A DNA stretch of 64,000 bases from an uncultured Lachnospiraceae bacterium (GTDB lineage Bacteria > Bacillota > Clostridia > Lachnospirales > Lachnospiraceae). This document shows, one piece after another, positions 51,307 through 61,737 of the stretch. Every line of letters begins with the position of its first letter. Within the stretch, counting starts at the first letter, position 1. The translations under genes were made by a program, and so were the position numbers. The notes beneath the pieces were generated by a model that saw only the letters and a program-made list of their open reading frames with translations, did no database searches and was not told where the DNA came from. The DNA lies in assembly GCA_934401915.1 (NCBI GenBank), contig CAKRSV010000005.1, positions 1 to 64,000 of the forward strand, read 5' to 3'.

Positions 51307-53085
51307 TCAGACAGCACAATAGTCCTGCATGATCATCTGCAGCTGTTCTCTGCCCTGATAGCTGTTGATATCCGGATAGTAGAGCACATGCGCGCAGATT
51401 GCGTCGCAGCCCCCCTGATATAGCTTCTTTCTCATCTCTTCTCCGAAATGCTCGTCCAGAAAAGCGTGCCACGCATCCAGATCGCCGAAGTACATCAGAT
51501 CAAACGGATTTCCCTGTGCATCCTGCACCTGATACTTTCCCACGTTCGCATTTTTTCCTAAGATCCGTCCTCTTCTGAAAAAAAGCTCTCTCTGAGCAAA
51601 TATCGGCTTGGAATTGCCATTTCCAAAGGGCTCGAGGAGCGATAACTGGCGGACAAACGGCATTGTCACATAGCTCATCGGCATCGCCACGTCGATCACT
51701 GTCTTTTCCACAAAATCCTCCGGTGTCAGCCCACAGTGCAGATTGAGAAACTCCCGGAATTTCTCCACATTCTCTTCCGGCATCGAAACGCCCGCCGCCA
51801 TCCGGTGCCCGCCGTACTTTGTGTACAGCTCCTTACACTCGCTCATCTTGTCGTACATGGAATACGCCTCTATGGATCTCCCGGAGCCTTTCACTCCATC
51901 CTCCGCATCTGTCAGCACAAAAACAGGCTTGTGGTAACGCTCCCGCAGTCTCCCGGCTATGATCCCGGCAAGACTCTCATGGCACTCTCTGAGGTATACC
52001 ACCAGCACGCGATCCTGCCCCAGCGTCCCGCTCTCGATCTCCTCGATGGCTTTCTGCGTCTGCTGTCTGGTCATATTCTTCCGGCTGTCGTTCAGTTCCC
52101 TGAGTTCTCCTGCAATCCGGGCAGCCTCCGCCGGATCGTCCGTCAGGAACATGCGAAGCGCCCGGTTTGCCGTATCCAGTCTTCCAGTGGCATTCAGACA
52201 CGGTCCCAGCACAAACCCGATATGATAGGCAGACAGCGTTTTCCCGGAGAGCTGGTTGCTCTCCAGCAGGGCACGCATCCCCGCATTGCTGGTCTTTTCT
52301 ATCTTTTTCAGACCGTATTTGACCAAGATCCGGTTCTCCTGCACCAGCTCCATCACATCGCCCACTGTGGCAAAGGCCGCAAACTCCAGCATCTCATCCA
52401 GCAGGGCTGCTCTGGTGTCATCGTCTGTCTCCATGCGTTCTGACAAAACCTGCAGCAGCTTATAAGCCACCACCGCGCCGCAAATCCCGTCAAAAGGATA
52501 AGCGCACGCCTCCTGCTTGGGATCTACCACCGCATCTGCCGGCGGCAGACATTCTCTTTTGGTTTCCCCTTCCATCTCGTAGGGAACCTCATGGTGATCG
52601 GTCACGATCACCGTCATGCCCTTCTCTTTGGCGAGGCAGATCGGCTGCAGCGCCGCAATGCCATTGTCGCAGGTCAGGATCGTGTCGATCTGCTCCTCCC
52701 ACGCCTGCCGGATCAGGGACTCATTCAATCCGTATCCGTCCTTTATCCGGTGCGGGATTGCCTCATCCACGACCGCCCCGCACACCCGGAGTCCCTTCAC
52801 CAGAATATAGGTCGAACAGATCCCGTCGATGTCGTAGTCTCCGATCACCCGGATTTTTTTCTGCTGTGTTATCTTCTGCGCGAGCAGATCTGCCGCCTTC
52901 CCGATGTCTTTCAGCAGATGAGGATCAGGAATATCCTCCAGCGTTCCATGCAGATACCGGTCGATCTCCTCATCCCCGATCACATCCCGGTTTCGTATGA
53001 GCCGGGCAAGCACCGGGTCGATATGATATTTCTGTGCTATCTGTGCAAAGTCCGCCTTTTTGGCTGCAATCACCCACTTTGCCAT
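51307..53085 (-). CDS. recJ: Single-stranded-DNA-specific exonuclease RecJ
   Basis: This 5'-3' exonuclease of 592 residues belongs to the DHH superfamily. IRVIGDYDIDGICST, ILTCDNGIAA, VTDHHEVP and the DHHA1 block GSGRSIEAYSMYD with YGGHRMAAGVSMP are all present, with a C-terminal OB domain. I start it at the ATG at 53085, directly after AGGAGG. It lies 14 bp before the PfkB gene. Confidence 0.95.
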   Translation of the reverse strand: MAKWVIAAKKADFAQIAQKYHIDPVLARLIRNRDVIGDEEIDRYLHGTLEDIPDPHLLKDIGKAADLLAQKITQQKKIRVIGDYDIDGICSTYILVKGLRVCGAVVDEAIPHRIKDGYGLNESLIRQAWEEQIDTILTCDNGIAALQPICLAKEKGMTVIVTDHHEVPYEMEGETKRECLPPADAVVDPKQEACAYPFDGICGAVVAYKLLQVLSERMETDDDTRAALLDEMLEFAAFATVGDVMELVQENRILVKYGLKKIEKTSNAGMRALLESNQLSGKTLSAYHIGFVLGPCLNATGRLDTANRALRMFLTDDPAEAARIAGELRELNDSRKNMTRQQTQKAIEEIESGTLGQDRVLVVYLRECHESLAGIIAGRLRERYHKPVFVLTDAEDGVKGSGRSIEAYSMYDKMSECKELYTKYGGHRMAAGVSMPEENVEKFREFLNLHCGLTPEDFVEKTVIDVAMPMSYVTMPFVRQLSLLEPFGNGNSKPIFAQRELFFRRGRILGKNANVGKYQVQDAQGNPFDLMYFGDLDAWHAFLDEHFGEEMRKKLYQGGCDAICAHVLYYPDINSYQGREQLQMIMQDYCAV

Positions 53086-53166
53086 CTTTCCTCCTTCTGC
53101 CGCATCCGCTCTGACAGGCAGCAAGAGGCAGAATCTTCCGATCCTGCCCCTTACCATGCCACATTT

Positions 53167-53406
53167 TTATTTCATCGACATATTTTTAATCTGCTCGATC
53201 ATTTCCATATCGTCCGCGGTAATTTTCAGATTGGAGTCAAAGCTCTCCCCCTCTGCCGTTGTCACGCGGATCTCCACGATGCTGCCTTCCTTGATCCCGT
53301 TTTGCGTGACAGCCTTCAGAAATTTAGGAAATTTCGGATGGCTGTTCTGAAAGCGGTTCCACAGGTTCATAAGCTGGAACAGGGCTGCCGGATTTTGAAA
53401 ACTCAT
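53167..53406 (-). CDS. Small conserved protein between aspS and recJ
   Basis: A 79-residue soluble protein (MSFQNPAALFQLMNLWNRFQ, later GSIVEIRVTTAEGE and NLKITADDMEMIEQIKNM). Helical N-terminal half with aromatic residues, beta-rich middle, helical end. Its ATG overlaps the aspS stop by 4 bp (ATGA), so it is translated with aspS. I recognise no family, but size, codon use and coupling argue for a real gene. Confidence 0.8.
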   Translation of the reverse strand: MSFQNPAALFQLMNLWNRFQNSHPKFPKFLKAVTQNGIKEGSIVEIRVTTAEGESFDSNLKITADDMEMIEQIKNMSMK

Positions 53407-55220
53407 TCTTTTTCCTCCCCTTCCGCTTCCTGTGCCTGCTCCGGCACGATCGCGATACCAAGCTCCTCAAGCTGCGCCGGATCTACCGTACCCGGTGCTT
53501 CCGTCATCAGACAGGATGCGTCCTTTACCTTCGGGAATGCAATGACCTCGCGAATACTGTCCGCATGGACGAGAAGCATCACGAAACGGTCCAGACCGTA
53601 CGCCAGTCCTGCGTGCGGCGGTACTCCGTACTTGAACGCGCTGAGCAGGAACCCAAACTGTTCCCATGCCCGCTCTTTGGTAAAGCCGAGCACCTCAAAC
53701 ATCTTTTCCTGAATATCATCCTGATGGATCCGGACAGAACCGCCTCCCAGCTCCACGCCGTTTAAGACAATATCATACGCTTTCGCTCTGACGCGTCCCG
53801 GATCGGAATCAATATACTGCCAGTCCTCTTCCATCGGCATCGTGAAAGGATGGTGCATTGCCATGAACCGGTTCTCCTCGTCGCTCCACTCCAGCAACGG
53901 GAATTCCACTACCCAGAGGAAGTTGAACTTCGATTCATCGATCAGTCCAAGCTGCTTTCCAAGCTCGACACGGAGCGCTCCCAGCACGCTGTACACAATA
54001 TTTTTACGGTCAGCCGCAAAGAGAAGCAGATCTCCCTTCTCACCCTTCATGGCCTTCACCAGTCGATCCAGTTCTTCTTCTGTCATAAACTTTGCAAAGG
54101 AGGATTTGTAGCTGCCGTCCTCCTGCACGCTCAGGTACGCCAGTCCTTTTGCCCCGTAACCCTTTGCGAAATCTACCAGCGCATCAATCTTCTTACGCGG
54201 CATACCTGCCTGTCCCTTGACATTCAGACCTCTGACCGAGCCGCCATTCTCCAGTGCCGAAGTGAACACGCCAAACCCGCATCCGGCTACCACATCCGAC
54301 ACATCGGTAAGCTCCATCTCAAAACGGGTGTCCGGTTTATCGGAACCATAGCGGTCCATCGCCTCCTGCCAGGTCATACGCGGAAGCGGGATCTGCACAT
54401 CAAGTCCGATCGCTTCCTTACATACATGCTTGATCAGCCTCTCATTGACTTCGATCACATCGTCGACATCTACAAAAGAAAGCTCCATATCCGCCTGCGT
54501 AAATTCCGGCTGTCTGTCTGCCCGGAGATCCTCGTCACGGAAGCATCTTGCGATCTGGAAATACCGGTCGTAACCGGAGCACATCAGAAGCTGCTTGTAA
54601 AGCTGCGGAGACTGCGGAAGCGCATAAAAGCTGCCGGGATGCACACGGCTCGGCACAAGGTAATCTCTTGCCCCTTCCGGCGTCGATTTACACAGGATCG
54701 GCGTCTCGATCTCCAGAAAGCCTTCCTTTGCCATAAATGCACGCATCTCAGACGCAATCTTGCTTCTGAGGATCATCTTTTCCTGCAGATCCGGTCTGCG
54801 CAGATCCAGATAACGATATTTCAGACGGATCTCTTCCTTCGTCTTGGAATCTGCCTCCACCGGGAACGGCGGCGTCTCCGACTCGGACAGAATCCGAACC
54901 TCTCTCGCACGGATCTCGATCTCACCGGTCGCAAGATTTTCATTGACTGCTCCGGATCTTCTCTCCACCTTTCCGACTACCGCGATCACGAACTCGCTTC
55001 TCATCTTTTCCGCTTTTTCAAAAGCGCTGGTTCCACAGTCATTTTCCTCGAAAATGATCTGAAGGATCCCGGAGCGGTCTCTCAGATCCACAAATATGAT
55101 CCCGCCCTTATTTCTCTGTTTCTGTACCCATCCCATGACGGTTACATCTTCTCCGATATTCTTTGTCGAGAGCTCGCCACACCGGTGACTTCTCTTCCAT
55201 CCCTTCATAGACTCTGCCAT
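53403..55220 (-). CDS. aspS: Aspartate--tRNA ligase
   Basis: This class II synthetase of 605 residues has an N-terminal OB-fold anticodon domain (~12-115), the catalytic core with motif 2 FRDEDLRADRQPEFTQ, the inserted bacterial GAD domain, and motif 3 GLAYGLDRFVMLL near 540-560. Length fits the bacterial type. GAGGAGG precedes the ATG. It follows hisS by 58 bp. Confidence 0.97.
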   Translation of the reverse strand: MAESMKGWKRSHRCGELSTKNIGEDVTVMGWVQKQRNKGGIIFVDLRDRSGILQIIFEENDCGTSAFEKAEKMRSEFVIAVVGKVERRSGAVNENLATGEIEIRAREVRILSESETPPFPVEADSKTKEEIRLKYRYLDLRRPDLQEKMILRSKIASEMRAFMAKEGFLEIETPILCKSTPEGARDYLVPSRVHPGSFYALPQSPQLYKQLLMCSGYDRYFQIARCFRDEDLRADRQPEFTQADMELSFVDVDDVIEVNERLIKHVCKEAIGLDVQIPLPRMTWQEAMDRYGSDKPDTRFEMELTDVSDVVAGCGFGVFTSALENGGSVRGLNVKGQAGMPRKKIDALVDFAKGYGAKGLAYLSVQEDGSYKSSFAKFMTEEELDRLVKAMKGEKGDLLLFAADRKNIVYSVLGALRVELGKQLGLIDESKFNFLWVVEFPLLEWSDEENRFMAMHHPFTMPMEEDWQYIDSDPGRVRAKAYDIVLNGVELGGGSVRIHQDDIQEKMFEVLGFTKERAWEQFGFLLSAFKYGVPPHAGLAYGLDRFVMLLVHADSIREVIAFPKVKDASCLMTEAPGTVDPAQLEELGIAIVPEQAQEAEGEEKE

Positions 55221-55278
55221 TTTCTGTTCCTCCTCATCGTCTGCTGCATCTGTCTTTCTTTCGCCCTGTAAGGCGTTT

Positions 55279-56541
55279 TTATCGCTTTAATTCCTCACGG
55301 TAAAATTCCTGGAACTCCTCATATCCCTGTGCGGTAAGCTGTTCCTTCTGGAACTTCTTATTCTTGTTCATGCGCGCCACCAGGATCTGATTTCCTTTCT
55401 GCCGCTCTTCCTGCGCCTGCTTCATCACCTCGCAAAGCCGCCCGGATGGCAGTCCCTTTTCCATCAGATAGGCGATCTTCTTTCCCTCCTTGGGAACCTT
55501 GAAGCCATTTTCCATCAGCAGAAGGATGATCCGCTCAAAGCCGATGGAAAAGCCGCACGCCGGCACATCGTTTCCGGTAAACTTCCCTACCATCTTGTCA
55601 TATCTTCCGCCGCCTCCGCAGCTTCCTCCGAACTGCGGCATAGCGATCTCAAAAATCGTTCCGGTGTAATAGGACATCCCCCGCACAAGCGTCGGATCAA
55701 ATACCAGTTCAAAAAAATCTCCCTTGGTCGCCTCGACGCTGTCGATGATCTCCTGAAAGCCTGCCTGCACGCCGTCCGGCAGTTCGGCTCCGATCTGCTC
55801 CATAAGATAGGAAAGCGCATTGTCCGCCGCCTCCATTCCTTTAAACAGATCCATGTATTTTGCAACGCCCGCCGGATCATAGCCCGCGCCAAGCAGTTCT
55901 TCCTTTACGCCCTCGACGCCGATCTTGTCCATCTTGTCCAGAATGATAAAGATCTGATCGTAATCCTCCTCCGCGAAGCCGCAATGTGCAGCCATCGCCT
56001 TCAGAATCTGTCTGTCGTTGATACGGATCTGGAAATCGCGGAACCCAAGTCTGCCAAGCGTTGTCGTCGTTGCCAGGATCAGCTCGATCTCTGCCAGATT
56101 TCCTGCCTCTCCCAGAATATCTATATCACACTGCATAAACTGACGGTAACGTCCTCTCTGCGGCCGGTCCGCACGCCATACGTTTCCCATCTGCAATGCC
56201 TTAAACGGTGACGGAAGCTCGTTCGCATGGTTGGAATAATAGCGCACAAGCGGAACAGTCAGATCGTAGCGCAGTCCGCCGTCCACCAGATCTTCTTCGC
56301 TTTTGGCGTCTTCCAGACGAAGTTTTTCTCCTCTCTTCAGGATCTTGAAGATCAGCTTTTCATTCTCTCCGCCCGCCTTGCAATTCAGGTTTGCGATATT
56401 TTCAACACAGGGAGTTTCTATGGAAGTAAACCCGAAGTTTGCGTAAGTCTCCTTGATCACGCGGATCACATAATCGCGGATCTCCATCTCCTCCGGCAAA
56501 ATATCTTTCATGCCGGTAACCGGCTTCTTGCTAAGTGTCAT
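55279..56541 (-). CDS. hisS: Histidine--tRNA ligase
   Basis: This class II synthetase of 420 residues has the HisS signatures YDLTVPLVRY, WRADRPQRGRYRQFMQCD (motif 2), VRGMSYYTGTIFEI and GFSIGFERIILLL (motif 3), with a C-terminal anticodon domain. I use the ATG at 56541 (MTLSKKPVTGMKDILP) with GGAG 6 nt upstream. It heads the block hisS-aspS-79 aa-recJ-pfkB, read from a good promoter at 56672-56700. Confidence 0.96.
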   Translation of the reverse strand: MTLSKKPVTGMKDILPEEMEIRDYVIRVIKETYANFGFTSIETPCVENIANLNCKAGGENEKLIFKILKRGEKLRLEDAKSEEDLVDGGLRYDLTVPLVRYYSNHANELPSPFKALQMGNVWRADRPQRGRYRQFMQCDIDILGEAGNLAEIELILATTTTLGRLGFRDFQIRINDRQILKAMAAHCGFAEEDYDQIFIILDKMDKIGVEGVKEELLGAGYDPAGVAKYMDLFKGMEAADNALSYLMEQIGAELPDGVQAGFQEIIDSVEATKGDFFELVFDPTLVRGMSYYTGTIFEIAMPQFGGSCGGGGRYDKMVGKFTGNDVPACGFSIGFERIILLLMENGFKVPKEGKKIAYLMEKGLPSGRLCEVMKQAQEERQKGNQILVARMNKNKKFQKEQLTAQGYEEFQEFYREELKR

Positions 56542-56671
56542 CTCTCTCTCCATTCCAAAGCGTCTGCCTGCCGCCCTTTTCCGTGTCCTCCCTGTGCATT
56601 TTCCACCCAGACGGACATCCGTTTTTTCGAACGGCTCACCTTACTTTTTCACTTACTTTTATATCGTTAAA

Positions 56672-56700
56672 AGTGTACACTTTTTTCTGTCTTTTGACAA
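56672..56700 (-). promoter_or_regulatory. Promoter of the hisS operon
   Basis: TTGTCA (56695-56700), 17-bp spacer, TACACT (56672-56677) in minus orientation. The transcript would have a leader of ~125 nt. Confidence 0.7.
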
Positions 56701-56829
56701 GTCTCTCCTTGTCCTGTTTTTCCTAATAGGTTCGAAACAGTTGTCCTCTAATCACTTTTCTTTTTACAAAAGAAGGTATATAATGGTAATGCCATATTAC
56801 ATTTAAGAGAGGGGAGTATGATTTAACCA

Positions 56830-58623
56830 ATGAATGAAAACTCTGTAACCAAAACAAAAAGTCTGAAAACATCCCTGACCGGCATGTGTATCGCTCTGGT
56901 ATTCATTACCGCCGTCGTGATGGGAATTCTCGGTATCTACGGAATCCGTTCCTCCAGTTCTCTTGCCATGACAGAATACAAAACGGCCATGCAGGAAGGC
57001 TACAAAACGGAGATCAAATCCCAGGTTCAGGCCTCCATCGCCATTGTAAAGCACTATTACGAACTCAGCCAGAACGGCTCCATGACGGAGACTGAGGCGA
57101 AGAACCGCGCGAAGGAGACGCTGCGCGCCATGCGTTACCGTGACGATGACAGCGGTTATCTCTGGATCGACGCTACCGACTATACACTTCTCATGCACCC
57201 GATCCTCCCGGATCAGGAAGGGAACAACCGATATGAACTGGAAGATCAGAACGGGGTCATGATCATCCAGGAGATCATGAAGGCCGCACAGGCAGGCGGC
57301 GGCTACAACAGCTTCTGGTTCACCAAAGCCGACGGCGTCACCGTAGCAGAAAAACTTGCCTACTCTGAGGAATTTGAGCCCTGGGGCTGGGTTATCACGA
57401 CCGGTAACTATGTCGATGATATGGACGCGCAGATGGCGGAGACCTCATCCAGCATTACCGGCAGCTTCACCACACTTGTTGTCATGATCGTCATCGCAGT
57501 AATCGTCATTCTGGTGCTTACCGTGATCGTATCTCTGAATTATGGAAACCGGATCTGCAATCCGCTCAAACAGCTTCAGAATATGGCGGTCAGCCTTTCC
57601 GACGGCGATATGACCAGTCATATCAATGTTTCCCGTAAAGACGAGCTGGGCGCTACGGCTTCCGCTCTGGAGATCGCACAGAATCATTTCATCGAACTAA
57701 TCTCCACGATCACCGGCGTCACCAACGACCTTTCCTCGGCAGTGGATGAATTTGAAGAAAACTTCTCTGCCATGAACGAGTCCATCGGAAATGTTTCGAT
57801 CGCGATCGGCGAGATTGCCAAGAACAGTACCGAGCAGGCAGATTCCACCTCTGTTGCAAGCGACGGAATCCGCAACATTGCAGACGGCATCCAGAAAACT
57901 TCTGCCGAGGTGGAATCGTTGGATAAGAACGCCATCGAAATGCAGGAGTTCTCCCAGAAATCGCTGGATACCCTGCGCAACTTATTAACTGCGAACCAGA
58001 AAAATATGGAAGATATCCTTTCCATGCAGAAACAGACGCAGACCACCAGCATATCGGTAAGCCGTATCGGAGATGCTACGACCCTGATCGACGACATTTC
58101 CTCCCAGACGAACCTGCTTGCGCTGAACGCTTCTATCGAGGCTGCACGTGCAGGAGAAGCCGGCAAGGGATTTGCCGTAGTCGCAGAAGAGATCGGACAC
58201 CTCGCTACACAGTCTGCCAATACCGTACATGAGATCAACGAGATCATCGTGGAGCTTGTTTCCAACTCCAACAATCTGGTCAAGACCATGGATCTGATGA
58301 CCGAAACCGCCAAGGAACAGGAAGAAGCCTTACATAATACCGAGAGCATGTTCGAACAGCTCAAGGCGATCCTCGACTCCTTCGTACAGTCTGTAGATTC
58401 GATCTCCGCTACCATGACTGACGTAAACAGCCAGCGCGAGCTGATCACAGAAAAGATCACGACACTGACTGAGATCGCCACAGACAACGCTGCTTCTTCA
58501 GAGGAGACTTCCAGCATTACCACCGAACTGGAGCAGACCGTCAGCCGTTCCAACAGCAAGGTTCAGTCCCTGTCGGACAATGTAAAGGCTCTGGTCAACA
58601 ACATGAAGATGTTCAAGTTCTAA
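56830..58623 (+). CDS. Methyl-accepting chemotaxis protein with sCache_2 sensor
   Basis: This transmembrane receptor of 597 residues has helices at ~17-40 and ~213-238 bracketing an extracellular single Cache domain ([45 protein letters not shown]), then a HAMP domain and a cytoplasmic signalling coiled coil whose tip reads [20 protein letters not shown] then [16 protein letters not shown]. sCache_2 receptors often sense small carboxylates. A TATAAT box (56779-56784) lies upstream. The ribosome site GAGGGG is ~13 nt from the ATG, with a tiny ATG-ATT-TAA frame in between. Confidence 0.94.
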   Translation: MNENSVTKTKSLKTSLTGMCIALVFITAVVMGILGIYGIRSSSSLAMTEYKTAMQEGYKTEIKSQVQASIAIVKHYYELSQNGSMTETEAKNRAKETLRAMRYRDDDSGYLWIDATDYTLLMHPILPDQEGNNRYELEDQNGVMIIQEIMKAAQAGGGYNSFWFTKADGVTVAEKLAYSEEFEPWGWVITTGNYVDDMDAQMAETSSSITGSFTTLVVMIVIAVIVILVLTVIVSLNYGNRICNPLKQLQNMAVSLSDGDMTSHINVSRKDELGATASALEIAQNHFIELISTITGVTNDLSSAVDEFEENFSAMNESIGNVSIAIGEIAKNSTEQADSTSVASDGIRNIADGIQKTSAEVESLDKNAIEMQEFSQKSLDTLRNLLTANQKNMEDILSMQKQTQTTSISVSRIGDATTLIDDISSQTNLLALNASIEAARAGEAGKGFAVVAEEIGHLATQSANTVHEINEIIVELVSNSNNLVKTMDLMTETAKEQEEALHNTESMFEQLKAILDSFVQSVDSISATMTDVNSQRELITEKITTLTEIATDNAASSEETSSITTELEQTVSRSNSKVQSLSDNVKALVNNMKMFKF

Positions 58624-58654
58624 AGAGCTATCAAAAGAAAGACTCTATCACAAA

Positions 58655-58685
58655 AGAGCTGCCGCAGCTGCGACAGCTCTTTTTT
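58655..58685 (+). terminator. Terminator of the chemoreceptor gene
   Basis: AGAGCTG / CAGCTCT stem (58655-58661 with 58674-58680) followed by TTTTTT on the plus strand. Confidence 0.85.
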
Positions 58686-58721
58686 CGCTCTTTATATTAT
58701 CTTATATAACTCTCTATCAAA

Positions 58722-59495
58722 CTAGACACTCCGGAATCTGGAAAGGAATTCCTTCGTTGTCTCCTTCTGTGGCTTTTCAAAGATCTGCTCTGAGGTTCCC
58801 TCCTCACAGATCACACCGTCTGCCATAAAGATCACATGGCTTGAAATATCCCTTGCAAACGCCATCTCATGCGTCACAACGATCATGGTAAGCCCTTCCT
58901 TTGCCAGATTCGTCATAACCTCCAGCACCTCGCCCACCATCTGCGGATCCAGTGCGGAAGTCGGCTCGTCAAACAAAAGGATCTCCGGCTCCATGGCAAG
59001 CGCTCTCGCAATCGCCACTCTCTGCTTCTGTCCACCGGAAAGCTGTCTCGGCTTGGCGTTCACATAGGCGCTCATACCGACCTTGTCCAGAAACTGCATT
59101 GCTTTCTCTCTTGCCTCTTCCTTGCTCTTGCCTGCCACCTTGATCTGTCCTACCATACAGTTCTCCAGTACGGACATATTGTTAAACAGGTTAAAACTCT
59201 GAAAGACCATTCCGACCTTTGCGCGGTATGCCGGCACATCCATTTTTCTTGCCGTGATATCCTCACCGTGGTACAGGATACTTCCAGCATCCGGCACCTC
59301 CAACAGGTTGATGCACCGCAGCATCGTTGACTTTCCGGAACCCGACGCTCCGATCACCGATACGACATCTCCCGGATGGACACGAAAACTGATGTCCTTT
59401 AATACGGAATGGGTTCCGAAGGATTTCTCCAGATGTGCGATCTCCAGGATTACCGGATCCTGTCCCTGCTTTTCTTTGCTCTTGTCTGTACTCAT
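58722..59495 (-). CDS. Amino-acid ABC transporter ATP-binding protein (GlnQ type)
   Basis: This ATPase of 257 residues has Walker [13 protein letters not shown]-loop MVFQSFNLF, signature [17 protein letters not shown], Walker [14 protein letters not shown] and the H-loop VTHEMAFA. The MVFQ(S/H)FNLF and ALDP forms are typical of polar amino-acid importers. AGGAGGG precedes the ATG. It is the last gene of the binding protein-permease-ATPase operon. Confidence 0.95.
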   Translation of the reverse strand: MSTDKSKEKQGQDPVILEIAHLEKSFGTHSVLKDISFRVHPGDVVSVIGASGSGKSTMLRCINLLEVPDAGSILYHGEDITARKMDVPAYRAKVGMVFQSFNLFNNMSVLENCMVGQIKVAGKSKEEAREKAMQFLDKVGMSAYVNAKPRQLSGGQKQRVAIARALAMEPEILLFDEPTSALDPQMVGEVLEVMTNLAKEGLTMIVVTHEMAFARDISSHVIFMADGVICEEGTSEQIFEKPQKETTKEFLSRFRSV

Positions 59496-59507
59496 TTTCC
59501 GGCCCTC

Positions 59508-60287
59508 CTATCGCTTCTCTTTTCTGCCAAGCTGTGTTCCAATATCCATAACGTCTACCAGTTCATAGTCGTCCCGTCCATCCATCTTCTTCTCCCACAG
59601 CCGGAGCAGTTTGGATGTAATAAGCGTCATGGTCAGATAAATGACCATAACGATCGTTGCGGATTCGAAATAAGTATATAACGCGCCAGCCACACTCTTA
59701 TGTACAAAGAAAAGGTCGACTACGCTGATAACCGAAAGTACGGACGTATCCTTGATATTGATGATCAGGTTGTTTCCGATCTGCGGCAGGATATTTCGAA
59801 ATGCCTGCGGCAGGATCACGTTCGTCATCGCCTGCACATGGTTCATACCGATTGCCTTGGCACCCTCCATCTGACCGGGATCTACAGAAATGATACCGCC
59901 TCTGACCGATTCCGCCATATACGCTCCGGTGTTGATCGAAACCACCAGAAATGCGGCCTGCCACATACCGAGCTGTACGTTGAACACCTGCGCCAGTCCA
60001 TAATAGATAAAAACGGCCTGAACGATCATTGGCGTTCCCCGGAACACTTCAATATAAATTCGAAGAATAACGTTGACAAAACCCAGCAGAATCCTTTTCC
60101 CGAGGGGATCTCTCTTCTTATCGACCGGTATCGTCTGTATAATTCCCGACAGAAACCCAATGATACACCCTATCAACGTAGACACCAGCGCGATCAGAAG
60201 CGTCGCTCCGGTTCCCTTTAGATATGACACGCCATACTTCTGTAAGATGTAGATAATCCTTTCCAAAAAATTCATACTGGATATCAT
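59508..60287 (-). CDS. Amino-acid ABC transporter permease (HisM/GlnP type)
   Basis: A membrane protein of 259 residues with about five helices and the polar amino-acid permease EAA loop (EGAKAIGMNHVQAMTNVILP). It likely forms a homodimer, as only one permease is present. It lies between the binding protein and the ATPase gene. Confidence 0.95.
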   Translation of the reverse strand: MISSMNFLERIIYILQKYGVSYLKGTGATLLIALVSTLIGCIIGFLSGIIQTIPVDKKRDPLGKRILLGFVNVILRIYIEVFRGTPMIVQAVFIYYGLAQVFNVQLGMWQAAFLVVSINTGAYMAESVRGGIISVDPGQMEGAKAIGMNHVQAMTNVILPQAFRNILPQIGNNLIINIKDTSVLSVISVVDLFFVHKSVAGALYTYFESATIVMVIYLTMTLITSKLLRLWEKKMDGRDDYELVDVMDIGTQLGRKEKR

Positions 60288-60355
60288 TCGTCCTTCTCCT
60301 CCTTAACCAGACATCGCTTCCGCAGTATGTGTGCCGCGAAAGCGATATTCCCCGT

Positions 60356-61204
60356 TTATTCTGACAGCGGCTGTACGCTGATCGCATCCTGCATCAGACT
60401 GTTAAAGTCATCGACTGTCATTTTCTCAAGTACACTGTTGATTCCGTCAAGCAGCTCCGTATTTCCCTTCTGTACAGAAATACCAATATTGACTTCCTCC
60501 TCGGAGACATCGAAATCATCATCTGTGCCGGAGAAGTCAAGCAGCTTCATATCCGGGTAGGCAACGCATGCTGCCATCGCCGTCGGCATATCGGTTACGA
60601 TCAGATCCGTTCTTCCGCTCTCTAACGCTACAAGCATTGCCGGTGCAGACTCCTGTGCCGGCTGGATATCAGCATCTTCGATCTGGCCAAGACAGTTATC
60701 ATACCAGATGGTTCCAAGCTGTGAGGTACAAGTTGCTCCTTTCAGATCCGAAATGCCTGCTGCATCGGCATAAGCTCCGTCTGCCTTTACAAGCCCTACT
60801 ACAGTAGCATAATAATATGGCTTGGAAAAGTCAACCATTTCCAGTCTTTCTGCCGTCGTCGACTGACCGGCGATCACGCAGTCAACTGTTCCAGACTGTA
60901 CTGCCGGGATCAGCGCATCCCAGTCCAGCTTCACGATCTGTAACTCATAGCCGAGCTCCTCTGCGATCTTCTTCGCAATGATCACATCATAGCCGTACGC
61001 ATAATCGGAACTGTCGTTGATCGGAACCGCTCCGTTTGAATCATCCGGCTGTGTCCAGTTGTAAGGCGCATATCCGCACTCCATTGCAACCTTCAGAACC
61101 TTGCTTCCATCCTCTGCTGCCTGATCCTTCGCCGTACTGCCGCAGCCTGCCATAGAAAGCACCATCATAGCGCCAAGTAATACACCTAATACTCTCTTTT
61201 TCAT
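60356..61204 (-). CDS. Amino-acid ABC transporter substrate-binding lipoprotein
   Basis: A family-3 periplasmic-type binding protein of 282 residues, lipid-anchored at the lipobox MAGC (Cys21). The fold shows VAMECGYAPYNWTQ, YGYDVIIAKKIAEELGYELQ, VQSGTVDCVIAGQSTTAERL and MVDFSKPYY, typical for polar amino-acid receptors. The substrate cannot be fixed; cystine or a basic amino acid is possible. GAGGAGAG precedes the ATG and a near-consensus promoter lies at 61287-61315. Confidence 0.94.
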   Translation of the reverse strand: MKKRVLGVLLGAMMVLSMAGCGSTAKDQAAEDGSKVLKVAMECGYAPYNWTQPDDSNGAVPINDSSDYAYGYDVIIAKKIAEELGYELQIVKLDWDALIPAVQSGTVDCVIAGQSTTAERLEMVDFSKPYYYATVVGLVKADGAYADAAGISDLKGATCTSQLGTIWYDNCLGQIEDADIQPAQESAPAMLVALESGRTDLIVTDMPTAMAACVAYPDMKLLDFSGTDDDFDVSEEEVNIGISVQKGNTELLDGINSVLEKMTVDDFNSLMQDAISVQPLSE

Positions 61205-61286
61205 AACTCTCTCCTCTTTTCCGTATGTTTCCTAAAAAATAGAGAGAAAGACACTCCCCGCCTTCCTCTCTGAATTGCACGCATTT

Positions 61287-61315
61287 ATCTTATACGCAAT
61301 TCGACAAATTGTCAA
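61287..61315 (-). promoter_or_regulatory. Promoter of the amino-acid ABC operon
   Basis: TTGACA (61310-61315), 17-bp spacer, TAAGAT (61287-61292) in minus orientation. A near-palindrome GACAATTTGTC overlaps the -35 box and could be an operator. Confidence 0.8.
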
Positions 61316-61371
61316 CTGTTACCTTGCTATCCGACAATGTATTTGGTAACACCTCAGCCATTTGCTAAACA

Positions 61372-61737
61372 TCAGACAATCTGATACCCTGCCTTCTCCA
61401 GCGCGTCCAGCGCCTTTTCAAACTGTTCCTGCTTCACCAGAATATAATCTGTGTTAAAGGTGGAAACCGCAAATATTCCGATCTCCTTTTCCGCAAGGAT
61501 CATCGATATTTTCGCCAAAATGCCGATCAGGGAAAAATCGAGCACGCCCTGGATTCGAAAGGCTCTCCATCCGTCCTCCCGCTCTGTCACATTTTCCGGC
61601 ACATCCTCCGTAATGCAGACCAGGGACTTCTCTTCGTCCGTCTTTGCTGTAAAGCAGAATCTGCTGTTAAAATGAACCTGTGAATAATCTTTTACCTTGC
61701 ATACTGAAAACAGATACTCTAATTTTTTGATCTCCAT
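61372..61737 (-). CDS. ACT-domain protein
   Basis: A small cytoplasmic protein of 121 residues with a C-terminal ACT-like domain (FRIQGVLDFSLIGILAKISM, then LAEKEIGIFAVSTFNTDYIL), as in amino-acid-sensing regulators of the aspartokinase/CASTOR type. The start at 61737 (MEIKKLEYL) has GGAG 7 nt ahead; an ATG 12 nt upstream has none. It lies just upstream of the amino-acid transporter genes but ahead of their promoter; a ligand link is conjecture. Confidence 0.8.
   Translation of the reverse strand: MEIKKLEYLFSVCKVKDYSQVHFNSRFCFTAKTDEEKSLVCITEDVPENVTEREDGWRAFRIQGVLDFSLIGILAKISMILAEKEIGIFAVSTFNTDYILVKQEQFEKALDALEKAGYQIV

Noticed and set aside
51293..51472. N-terminal extension of the PfkB-type kinase
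   Set aside because: The extra 60 codons lie inside the recJ gene; GGAGG in front of 51292 fixes the start.
56554..56760. T-box riboswitch upstream of hisS
   Set aside because: A GGGTGG occurs in the leader, but the rest of the T-box consensus and the terminator/antiterminator pair are not visible.
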